The position numbers were made by a program, and so were the translations under genes. Of a stretch of 17,246 nucleotides of DNA, positions 1 to 6,734 are shown piece by piece. Location of the stretch: NCBI GenBank assembly GCA_002371615.1, contig DFGA01000038.1:1-17246 (forward strand). Direction: 5' to 3'. The first letter of the stretch is position 1. Each line of letters begins with the position of its first letter. Under the pieces are notes generated by a model, which searched no databases, was not told the origin of the DNA, and worked only from the letters and a program-made list of their open reading frames with translations. The DNA comes from Lachnospiraceae bacterium UBA3762 (GTDB taxonomy: Bacteria > Bacillota > Clostridia > Lachnospirales > Lachnospiraceae).

Positions 1-2
1 AT

Positions 3-680
3 GTGTATGTGACTGAGGAACCGGACCAGACCGGGGAGAGCATAAGGGTTTACGATGTAGAGCCGGATAAGCTAAGCGACCGCAGGGAAAGCCTTCCGAG
101 GAGAAGTAGATACTATGGAGGCCTCATCGATACACAGCTGTTAAACACCGGTATTGATTACGAGAAGCTTCCGGACCTTGTATCAATCTTTATTCTGTCA
201 TATGACCCGTTTGGAGAGAACGCGCTGTACTACGAGGCAGGTACTGTGGTCAAGACTCATCCGAATGTGGAGTATGATGACGGTGTTAAGAGAATCTTCC
301 TGTATGTTAAAGGGAAACTTCCGGAGGACGCAGGGGACGATGAGAGACGCCTTCAAAATCTGCTCAGGTACATAAACGACAGTAAAGACGAGAACGTTAC
401 GGACGACAACACGGATAAACTGAACAATATAGTCAGGCATACAAAGAACAAGCCTGGGATGGGGATCAAGTATATGAAGAGCTGGGAACGGGACAGAGAA
501 TTAATCAGGGATGAGCGAAGGCGTACAGAGGAAGAAAGGCAACGCGCGGAGGAAGCGGAGCATCGGGCAGAGGAAGAGAAGCAACGTGCAGAGGAAGAGA
601 AGCAGCGCGCTGACAGCCTTCAAGCTGAGTTGGATGCTGCAAAGGCAGAATTAGCCAGACTTAAGAACAACCGGGCTTGA
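3..680 (+). CDS. Rpn family PD-(D/E)XK nuclease/transposase, 5'-truncated by window edge
   Basis: C-terminal part of a recombination-promoting nuclease (Rpn; PD-(D/E)XK nuclease family transposase). The visible frame opens at base 3, probably mid-gene, because the protein begins within the late part of the nuclease domain (DVEP.. followed by RRSRYYGGLID and LPDLVSIFIL), and the usual N-terminal half with the first acidic catalytic residue is missing. Residues about 30-160 match the family pattern, including the SYDPFG stretch and the KPGMGIKYMKSWER segment that typically precedes the tail. The last 60 residues are a charged coiled coil rich in AEEEKQR heptads. Rpn proteins are DNA endonucleases acting in RecA-independent recombination and have been proposed as phage-defence or mobile proteins; many copies per genome are usual in Lachnospiraceae. 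A hairpin terminator follows 46 bp downstream. Family call is confident; activity cannot be judged from this fragment. Confidence 0.8.
   Translation: MYVTEEPDQTGESIRVYDVEPDKLSDRRESLPRRSRYYGGLIDTQLLNTGIDYEKLPDLVSIFILSYDPFGENALYYEAGTVVKTHPNVEYDDGVKRIFLYVKGKLPEDAGDDERRLQNLLRYINDSKDENVTDDNTDKLNNIVRHTKNKPGMGIKYMKSWERDRELIRDERRRTEEERQRAEEAEHRAEEEKQRAEEEKQRADSLQAELDAAKAELARLKNNRA
546..608 (+). repeat. Three 21-bp heptad-coding tandem units in the Rpn tail
   Basis: Three consecutive 21-bp units (546-566, 567-587, 588-608) encode AEEAEHR, AEEEKQR and AEEEKQR. The last two differ by only two silent changes. A weaker fourth unit (TEEERQR) precedes them. Each unit is exactly one coiled-coil heptad, so copy-number change by slippage would lengthen or shorten the coil without a frameshift. 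Confidence 0.8.
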
Positions 681-726
681 TGGGCCTGAGGGGACGGAGT
701 CTGTGGTTCATTGTGGACAGATACAA

Positions 727-770
727 GACACTTTTCCGGAATATGAACCGGGAAAGTGTCTTATTATGTT
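727..770 (+). terminator. Hairpin terminator after the Rpn gene
   Basis: A 13-bp stem with one G-U pair (727-739 against 748-760) encloses the 8-nt loop AATATGAA. It is followed by TTATTATGTTAT, a T-rich but interrupted tail. It lies 46 bp after the Rpn stop codon. The stem is strong; the poor T-run makes termination efficiency uncertain. The short open frame running through it (703-900) is not a gene. Confidence 0.6.
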
Positions 771-929
771 ATATAAATATATAGGTCACCCTTGTGGGGC
801 CTTGTATTGCCTCTATCGTTGTATACTTGTCACAGAGGTTGAGAAAAGAAACAACAAAAAGGAGGGACTGATAGGTTACGAGCTATATTATTACCTGTGA
901 AAAATGTATAATATGCCCATAAGGAATGA

Positions 930-938
930 TGTTATAAT
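930..938 (+). promoter_or_regulatory. Extended -10 promoter candidate for the two small genes
   Basis: TGTTATAAT is a perfect extended -10 element (TGn plus TATAAT). It would start transcription near 945, about 20 nt before the GTG at 966. A second TATAAT lies at 907-912. Neither has a convincing TTGACA upstream. The resulting leader would be short and carries no clear Shine-Dalgarno sequence. Confidence 0.45.
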
Positions 939-965
939 CAAAATATATTTTTTGCGGATTAATTA

Positions 966-1199
966 GTGATTGGATATTTGATAAGTGAAACAACAAAAGA
1001 AGAGCGGGAGAAGATAGTAGCGGAGTCTCTCGGTAACATATCCGGAGCCTGTGACGGCTGCTCTCCCGGTATGATCGAGATGTATCAGGATTATATTGAT
1101 GGTAAGAAAGAACTTCGTGATATAAATATGGAGTTTCGGGCTTCATATGTGTCCGGAGAAATCGATAAAGAGGATAAAAGCGGATGCGGGTACGTGTAG
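966..1199 (+). CDS. Small hypothetical protein, VbhA-antitoxin-like
   Basis: 77-residue soluble acidic protein. GTG at 966 is the first start after an in-frame stop (960-962), but no clear ribosome site precedes it; a TTG at 978 is the alternative. The body is two predicted helices: EEREKIVAESLGN, then PGMIEMYQDYIDGKKELRDI. The order of features resembles the small VbhA-type antitoxins of Fic enzymes. These have an (S/T)xxxE(G/N) inhibitory helix, here SGACDG with Asp in place of Glu, followed by a Y-x-x-G-(E/K) turn, here YIDGKK, and a closing helix ending in an aromatic residue. No Fic gene is adjacent. Its stop codon TAG is immediately followed by the ATG of the next gene, so the two are very likely co-translated. 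I have a sense that similar small proteins occur widely in Lachnospiraceae but cannot confirm it. The antitoxin resemblance is inference only. Confidence 0.55.
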   Translation: MIGYLISETTKEEREKIVAESLGNISGACDGCSPGMIEMYQDYIDGKKELRDINMEFRASYVSGEIDKEDKSGCGYV

Positions 1200-1436
1200 A
1201 TGGCAGATTCTCAGGATAAGCGTGAAGAAAAGATCGGAAGAGCCATAGTAACCCTTAGCTGGTGGATATTTGCTGCAAAGTTTCTTGTTGTGGCGACCAT
1301 TATTGCCGGTGTTGTGATTTTCTTTCTTGAAAAGCCGTTATGGATTGCTCCGGTCGTTGCTATCATATTATTCGTAATCTACCGACTTGTCTGGAGACTC
1401 ATCTGGCGATTCATCGAGTGGGCTGGCAGGCAATGA
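1200..1436 (+). CDS. Small two-helix membrane protein
   Basis: 78-residue protein of unknown function. Residues 1-18 are charged and probably cytoplasmic. Two hydrophobic stretches follow: about 21-43 (WWIFAAKFLVVATIIAGVVI) and 48-66 (WIAPVVAIILFVIYRLVW). A basic aromatic tail (RLIWRFIEWAGRQ) ends the protein and could form an amphipathic helix on the membrane. The start ATG is base-adjacent to the stop of the preceding gene (TAGATG). It has no ribosome site of its own, so it depends on translational coupling. The pairing of a small soluble protein with a small membrane protein is reminiscent of toxin-antitoxin or immunity modules, but nothing in the sequence proves this. No terminator with a proper T-run is seen after it. 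Confidence 0.6.
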   Translation: MADSQDKREEKIGRAIVTLSWWIFAAKFLVVATIIAGVVIFFLEKPLWIAPVVAIILFVIYRLVWRLIWRFIEWAGRQ

Positions 1437-1909
1437 ATTTCAAATTTGCGATTTTTAGATCGTCATATATACATTTTCCCACTTATGAGTTGTAAAAATC
1501 GCATACAGAGCGTTTTAGAAAAGAGTAGCATCCGGCGGCCGGGTTCCGTGACAGATATTTTGCATTGCGAAAAATCCGAGTTTTATAATTTGAATCGGAA
1601 CTGATTCCATGGAAAAAAATACTCTTTTGTCTATTAACCAAGACTGGTACAAGCGGAGAGAGCAAAAGACCATATAAGAGTATAATCGGCCGTTCAAAGG
1701 GATACCCTGGCGTCAAGATAACTGCCCCACAACTAATAAAAAAAGTGGGTTACGGGGGACTAATATTTGCCACTTGTCACAGAATCCTGCCACTCGATCA
1801 AACTAAAATATACAATTGACACAGACAACAGCCATATGGTATATCTACTTTAGAAAAAAGCCAGAAATGGAAAAAATCTAAAATATATCACAGGATTTCA
1901 GAGGATGCT
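1437..1909. other. Gene-free AT-rich stretch with short inverted repeats
   Basis: Roughly 470 bases without a convincing gene. Minus-strand open frames here (for example 1483-1716) have no ribosome site and no recognisable protein pattern. The stretch contains an inverted pair of a 17-base motif, TGTCACRGAAYCCKGCC: 1537-1553 on the minus strand and 1775-1791 on the plus strand, identical at 14 of 17 positions. A 12-bp piece of the same motif (ACTTGTCACAGA) also occurs at 825-836 and 1772-1783. The arrangement could be a degenerate non-autonomous element, but no target-site duplication is evident. The promoter for the next gene sits at its right end. Confidence 0.5.
1816..1845 (+). promoter_or_regulatory. 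Promoter candidate for the DUF4143 ATPase gene
   Basis: A perfect -35 box TTGACA (1816-1821) is followed after 18 bp by TATATC (1840-1845). Transcription would begin near 1852, giving a leader of about 58 nt. A GAGG ribosome site (1901-1904) lies 5 nt before the ATG at 1910. The -35 is convincing; the -10 is only partly matched. Confidence 0.5.
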
Positions 1910-3190
1910 ATGGAAATAAAAAGAAAACGATACCTTGAGCGGCTAATCAGTCGAATGGATAATGGGATGATTAAAGTGGTCACAGGGATCAGAAGATGCG
2001 GAAAAACATATCTTTTATTCCATCTGTTCTATAATTATCTTGTTCAGACCGGTGTGCCTGAGACTAATATTATCACGATTCCCTTGGATGATGATGATTA
2101 CGCTGACTATACCGATCCTTCCAGATTATATGACTATATAAAGAGCAGAATAACTAATCCAAAGCAAAAATACTATGTTTTCATAGATGAGGCGCAGTAT
2201 GCAATAACCAGGGAGGAGATGAAGAATCCGGATATCCCGATCAGATTGTATGGTGTTCTAAACGGTCTGTTAAGAAAAGAAAATGTTGATGTCTATGTGA
2301 CCGGAAGCAATTCAAAATTTCTGTCCACGGATATAATGACAGAGTTCAGAGGACGAGGTGATGAGGTGCATATAGCACCATTATCCTTCTCCGAGTTTGT
2401 CCCTGCCTTTGATGGGGACAAGATGGATGCCTGGAGATCATACACCTACTATGGTGGGATGCCTCGCATATTATCAGAAAAGGATGATCAGGCAAAGAGT
2501 GCTTATTTGGACAGGTTGAATAAAGAAATCTACATGAAGGATATCACAGAAAGATATGATATTCGTAATGGTAACGGGATGGAAGAATTGATGAAGATTC
2601 TTGCATCCGCTATTGGATCTCTGACGAATGCGCAAAAGATTTCAGATACTTTTAACAGCAATGGAATAAAAGGTATTACTATGCCTACGATTGCTAACTA
2701 TCTGGTATATCTTCAGGAGAGTTTCGTTGTACAGAAGGCAGAAAGATATGACATAAAGGGACGGAAATACATCAGCACTCCTGCAAAGTATTACTATTCA
2801 GATATGGGTCTTCGGAATGCGTTCTTAAATTTCAGACAGTATGAAGAGACACATATTATGGAAAATGTCATATATAATGAGCTGATTTATCGGGGCTGCA
2901 ATGTAGACGTTGGTGTTGTAGAAGTCCGCTCCGATGATGGAAGCAGGAAACAGCTCGAAGTTGATTTTGTGGCGAACCAAGGCAATAAGAGATATTATAT
3001 ACAAGCGGCTTTTGCATTATCGGATCAGGAAAAGATGGATCAGGAGCAGGCGTCACTGATAAAGATATCAGACTCATTCAAGAAAATAATAGTGGTAAAT
3101 TCCAATACCCCGGTATGGAGAAATGATCAGGGAATACTTGTAATGAATTTGTATGATTTTCTTCTTAATGAGAACAGCCTTGATATGTAA
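1910..3190 (+). CDS. DUF4143 family AAA ATPase (ATP-binding protein)
   Basis: 426-residue ATPase of the AAA_14/DUF4143 family. The Walker A motif is at residues 26-33 (GIRRCGKT), Walker B at 88-94 (YYVFIDE, continuing AQ), and a sensor-1-like VYVTGSNSK follows around residue 130. The C-terminal DUF4143 region (about 215-400) has a restriction-nuclease-like core with the E-VDFV--YYIQA pattern (LEVDFVANQ.. RYYIQAAF). The family is abundant in Bacteroidetes and Firmicutes and has no settled cellular role; involvement in DNA transactions or defence has been suggested because of the nuclease-like fold. Length is typical, so the gene appears intact. The start is chosen from the GAGG site 5 nt upstream. 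It stands alone between an AT-rich gap and a TnpB relic, and is convergent with the lyase gene, whose end lies 60 bp away. It is probably unrelated to the glycan locus. Confidence 0.88.
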   Translation: MEIKRKRYLERLISRMDNGMIKVVTGIRRCGKTYLLFHLFYNYLVQTGVPETNIITIPLDDDDYADYTDPSRLYDYIKSRITNPKQKYYVFIDEAQYAITREEMKNPDIPIRLYGVLNGLLRKENVDVYVTGSNSKFLSTDIMTEFRGRGDEVHIAPLSFSEFVPAFDGDKMDAWRSYTYYGGMPRILSEKDDQAKSAYLDRLNKEIYMKDITERYDIRNGNGMEELMKILASAIGSLTNAQKISDTFNSNGIKGITMPTIANYLVYLQESFVVQKAERYDIKGRKYISTPAKYYYSDMGLRNAFLNFRQYEETHIMENVIYNELIYRGCNVDVGVVEVRSDDGSRKQLEVDFVANQGNKRYYIQAAFALSDQEKMDQEQASLIKISDSFKKIIVVNSNTPVWRNDQGILVMNLYDFLLNENSLDM

Positions 3191-3256
3191 GGAATAGCAG
3201 TTGAGTACGTAAATCCTGCATACACAAGTCAGACATGTCCGGATCTGCAGTCAGGA
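3191..3256 (+). pseudogene. TnpB (IS200/IS605) relic
   Basis: The 60-odd bases after the ATPase stop translate as GIAVEYVNPAYTSQTC followed by PDLQSGYG. The string VNPAYTSQTCP is a signature of the TnpB C-terminal region, where it leads into the zinc-finger CPxCG knuckle. Here the second cysteine of the knuckle is gone (CPDLQSG), and no upstream RuvC-like domain or start exists. The homology is readable to about 3256 and then merges into the end of the opposite-strand lyase gene. The relic is in exactly the same frame as the ATPase gene, directly after its TAA. It is a degraded remnant, not a working nuclease. Confidence 0.7.
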
Positions 3257-5110
3257 TATGGGACGTACCTGCATAATAAACGTTTTGGCATTCATACTGA
3301 AACGTGTGCGGAACAGATCATGATCCCATGCAAGTGCGAGACGCGGATCCGTAATGGGAAGAGTTTCTTTGGATACGATTGAGGCACCGTTGATCGTGAC
3401 TATGGCGTTTCCTATACGATATGTATTTGCTGACTCTTCGTTTTCCGGTGGTTCATATGTTATGAAATTCAATATGACATCATCGCAGTTTGTTGTGTCC
3501 GTAAGCGTAAATATTTCAGCCGATGCGCATAGACTGATGCGGCGAAGATATGTAACATCTTTGAGCTTGTCCGAAAGAGGATAGGCTTTTTCAATGTACA
3601 TGCTGATCGATTTTTCGTCGTCCTGAAGATCACACTCCACACGCGTTGCGCGGTACTGATCACCGGCCATCTGGTCAAGCCCGGATATAGTGGGAAGATT
3701 GTGATATCCTGACTGCATAGTCCATATATCATATCGGTCCGGTGAAAAAGTTTTGCGTGAGTAAGTTTCCACGCCGACATCAACGAACAGAGGCTTCTCA
3801 TCCAAATAGAGGATGAAACTGCCGGTATCATTATGATTGTGATTGTCTGCATTGTCACCGGCTTTTGCCGCAAGGATGAAGTGTGGTGTTCTTGCAACCA
3901 TAACTCCGACGCTCGGATAATAGATATCGGGGACTGTATAATGAGGATCCCGGGATCGTTCTTCGTGATACTTTAATATTTCATCGCAGAACATGATCGT
4001 AAGAGATCTGCAGTACAGATTTAATCTCATGGATTCATCCGTAAACAGGTTGCCGGAATGATAATCATGATAAAAATCATCAGCGGAAGCCCTCATAAGT
4101 ACTTCAAGATCGCAGGTTTTGCCGAACAGGTACTCACGAATGCCCATTCTGCCGGCCTTGGCGGAACAGTCTGAGAAGTTTATATAATAGTCACCGGCGG
4201 CATGAACATTGACGATATATGAAGCAATATTCCGGATCTTATCGGTTGCAGCAATACGGCAAAAAGCACCATCCGTAACGGAATTTAATATATCGATACA
4301 ATGATACAGACACAGACCTGCGTGACGATAATACTGCGCTCCCTCATCACAGCATCCGTCTTCTCCGTAATCCTTCAGAAAACAATCCAGACTATAAGCA
4401 GCCTGACTGATCACCTTAATGCAGATGTCATTGCCGAATGGCAGTAGAAACACTGACAAAAGAACGTTCTGGGTACACCATGGCGTCCAGTTGCACATGG
4501 GTTCATCTTTGTTTCCCATCCACCAGAAATGATCGTTAAGGTACGGTTTTACAAGCCGCTCTCTTATCATTTCAAGAATGTGATCACATATCAGAGGTGA
4601 AATGGTGTCCAGTTTATCTTTTAACAGATAGTATGTCATGGACAAAAGGGAAGCAGTCTCGCATGCGAAAAGATCAAGGACCGGCCGGGAGGGATCGGGA
4701 AGAATGTGCTGCGGGGTGTCCCGTATATAAGTGTTGTGTGCCGGCAATACCCAGGCTGTTTCTTCACATATACAGTAGATACCGTCTATGATCCCGTCGA
4801 TGAATCCGGGATCGTCTGTGGCAAGAGCAGCTGTTACAAGTGCGCATAACTTATGACGTCTCGAAAAGTATTTTTCTTCATAGGCCTGACGATCTCCGGT
4901 CCGGACAAACTGCATAAAATCCCGTGCCGATATTGGGGTGTAGGGTTTTCCAAGATAGGCCCTTCCGTCATCGATCAACTGTTTTCGCATCTCCTCTGAA
5001 AGTTTCAGACCTTCGTTGCGAATTTGGGGAAAAGGATCATACGATGAAACTGTTCGATCAAATGTGTGTATGCAGTCCTGAAAAGGTGTATTAAACCTGC
5101 CTGAATTCAT
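3251..5110 (-). CDS. Heparinase II/III family polysaccharide lyase, cytoplasmic
   Basis: 619-residue lyase-like protein. The ATG at 5110 is preferred because AAGGAG lies 5 nt before it; an in-frame ATG at 5125 would place that same ribosome site inside the coding region and lengthen the protein by 5. The N-terminal half is an alpha/alpha toroid type segment including NDHFWWMGNKDEP and MCNWTPWCTQN. The C-terminal half is the heparinase II/III beta-sandwich: HNHND at 424-428, FVDVG, ETYSRK with Tyr450, and YHN at 469-471. In characterised members such as Pedobacter heparinase II, His and Tyr at these places act in beta-elimination of uronate-containing glycans. There is no signal peptide or membrane segment, so it should act on imported oligosaccharides. 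It is the last gene of the kinase-regulator operon, 37 bp after the regulator. The family covers heparin, alginate, hyaluronan and other substrates; the substrate here is unknown. Confidence 0.85.
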   Translation of the reverse strand: MNSGRFNTPFQDCIHTFDRTVSSYDPFPQIRNEGLKLSEEMRKQLIDDGRAYLGKPYTPISARDFMQFVRTGDRQAYEEKYFSRRHKLCALVTAALATDDPGFIDGIIDGIYCICEETAWVLPAHNTYIRDTPQHILPDPSRPVLDLFACETASLLSMTYYLLKDKLDTISPLICDHILEMIRERLVKPYLNDHFWWMGNKDEPMCNWTPWCTQNVLLSVFLLPFGNDICIKVISQAAYSLDCFLKDYGEDGCCDEGAQYYRHAGLCLYHCIDILNSVTDGAFCRIAATDKIRNIASYIVNVHAAGDYYINFSDCSAKAGRMGIREYLFGKTCDLEVLMRASADDFYHDYHSGNLFTDESMRLNLYCRSLTIMFCDEILKYHEERSRDPHYTVPDIYYPSVGVMVARTPHFILAAKAGDNADNHNHNDTGSFILYLDEKPLFVDVGVETYSRKTFSPDRYDIWTMQSGYHNLPTISGLDQMAGDQYRATRVECDLQDDEKSISMYIEKAYPLSDKLKDVTYLRRISLCASAEIFTLTDTTNCDDVILNFITYEPPENEESANTYRIGNAIVTINGASIVSKETLPITDPRLALAWDHDLFRTRFSMNAKTFIMQVRPIS

Positions 5111-5147
5111 GATTTCTCCTTGCATATGTCCTGCCTGATAAGCTGAT

Positions 5148-6734
5148 CTATGGTTTCGACAGATACTCGGAAGGTGTTACCCCCTGGATCTTTTTGAACA
5201 CTTTGCTGAAATAAAATTCACTGCCGAAATTAAGTATTTCCGCGACCTCATAAACTTTATAGTTTTCGGTTCGAAGCAGCCGTTTGGCCTCTTCAATCTT
5301 GCACGTGTTAATGTATTCGTTAAATCCCGTGTCGTTGTATTTGCCGAAAAGTTGGCTTAAGTATGACGGACTTACACCGAAGATGGTGGCGACCTCATTA
5401 AGAGACAGTTTGTCATGTGTGTGCGCGCTGATGTATTTTTTAACATCCGAAACGATCCGGTTCTTGTGATCACGACGTCTTTCTTCAAACATACGGCACA
5501 TGCAGTCCCTGTATCTGTCAAGCCACTGCGTGATCTGTACGACTGAGTTCATGCGATACAATGATAAATATGAGTCCGCGGTGTCACAAAAGTATTCTTT
5601 GAGAACCTCCTCTCCGTCGGGCAGAATGGATATGGACAGATATAAAAGGTTGCTGGCAAGATCAAGAGACTGAACATAGTGATGAGTATGTTCATTCAGC
5701 AGGTCGATCAAGCGGCCTACGGTTTGTGAAAGCAGGGTAGGATCATATTCTTCAAAAGCACGGATCAGTTCTTTCTTGACCAGGGAAATGTTGAAAGCAT
5801 CGTGAGTATTGGTACTTCCGTTGGAAGGACTCTGCACTATGGGATTTACGTCATCGGATCTTCGGAAAGCTGATCGTGCAAACTGGAATGAATCGCAGAT
5901 CGACATCGGTGAGGATACGGCAATCCCCACACCGCATCTGACGGTAACATTATAATAGTTGTGTATGCTTGAAAAGACTCTTTCAAGCAGCATACCGGTG
6001 TCGGGTAATTCCCCTCCGGCACAGATGATAAGTGCGAAATGCGAGCTGTCCAAAGTAATGGCATGACATGGAACCGTGCGTTCCACCAGATTGGTCAGCA
6101 TTCCGACACATCCTGAAAACAGTGTGCTGTATTGCGAGTAACTAAGAGACGATCCGCGTGGAGACAACAGTTCTCCGTAACAGCAGATATACTGTTCATG
6201 ATCAAAGGCGAGTCCGAGATCCTGTGCTTGCAGACGAAACTGATCTTCGGATTCGAACAGATCATGCAGAAGACTTATCATGAATTTATCACGCATACGA
6301 TAGAGAAAAGATGAACCTGCCACAGCGTTTTCATCCGTTATATCAATTACGGGACCGACATGTTCCATTGCACGAAGCATGGATTCTCTGAGCAGTTCTT
6401 CGGTAAGTTCGACTTTTACCAGATAGTCTCTGGCATTGTAAGTGATAGCCTGCTTTGCCATGCTGAAATCCTCATAGCTTGTCAGCATGATAAAGACGGG
6501 TTTTTTTGCCCCATACCTCTCTCTGCAGGTCCTGATATATTTAAGACCGTCCATGACAGGCATTTTGATATCGGTAAGAACTATATCGGGCATTTCCTTT
6601 TCCATAGCCTTTAAAGCTTCTTCGCCGTTTCCTGCTGTATCGATCACTTGAAGATCCATATTCAGAGATTCGATCATCGATCTTATGCCGACAACTGCCA
6701 GCGGCTCGTCGTCCACGATCAGTATTTTATACAT
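5148..6734 (-). CDS. YesN-like response regulator, REC plus AraC helix-turn-helix
   Basis: 528-residue response regulator. The receiver domain occupies about residues 1-120, with the acidic pair Asp8-Asp9, phospho-acceptor Asp55 (in VLTDIKMP), a conserved Thr/Ser in MLTSYED, and Lys in YLVKVE. A long middle region (about 150-410) resembles the linker domains of YesN-type regulators. The last roughly 98 residues are a two-part AraC DNA-binding domain: LSLNEVATIFGVSPSYLSQLFGK is the first helix-turn-helix, and VYEVAEILNFGSEFYFSKVFKK plus GVTPSEYL the second. The start codon overlaps the end of the kinase gene by 8 bp (ATGTATAA), with AAGGGA just upstream. It probably activates the divergent transporter operon when phosphorylated; candidate sites are the direct repeats at 8597-8631. 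YesN-type regulators commonly control ABC-dependent polysaccharide uptake in Firmicutes. Confidence 0.93.
   Translation of the reverse strand: MYKILIVDDEPLAVVGIRSMIESLNMDLQVIDTAGNGEEALKAMEKEMPDIVLTDIKMPVMDGLKYIRTCRERYGAKKPVFIMLTSYEDFSMAKQAITYNARDYLVKVELTEELLRESMLRAMEHVGPVIDITDENAVAGSSFLYRMRDKFMISLLHDLFESEDQFRLQAQDLGLAFDHEQYICCYGELLSPRGSSLSYSQYSTLFSGCVGMLTNLVERTVPCHAITLDSSHFALIICAGGELPDTGMLLERVFSSIHNYYNVTVRCGVGIAVSSPMSICDSFQFARSAFRRSDDVNPIVQSPSNGSTNTHDAFNISLVKKELIRAFEEYDPTLLSQTVGRLIDLLNEHTHHYVQSLDLASNLLYLSISILPDGEEVLKEYFCDTADSYLSLYRMNSVVQITQWLDRYRDCMCRMFEERRRDHKNRIVSDVKKYISAHTHDKLSLNEVATIFGVSPSYLSQLFGKYNDTGFNEYINTCKIEEAKRLLRTENYKVYEVAEILNFGSEFYFSKVFKKIQGVTPSEYLSKP

Noticed and set aside
703..900. 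65-residue open frame after the Rpn gene
   Set aside because: It runs through the terminator hairpin, has no ribosome site, and shows no protein-like composition.
1483..1716. Minus-strand open frame of 77 residues in the gene-free stretch
   Set aside because: No ribosome site, no recognisable domain, and a second overlapping frame of similar length; looks like chance in AT-rich DNA.
3469..3897. 142-residue minus-strand frame inside the lyase gene
   Set aside because: Out-of-frame shadow of the conserved heparinase II/III region, which is clearly coding in the other frame.
3251..5110. Possibility that the lyase is exported
   Set aside because: The N-terminus (MNSGRFNTPFQDC) is polar with no hydrophobic core, so no signal peptide is supported.
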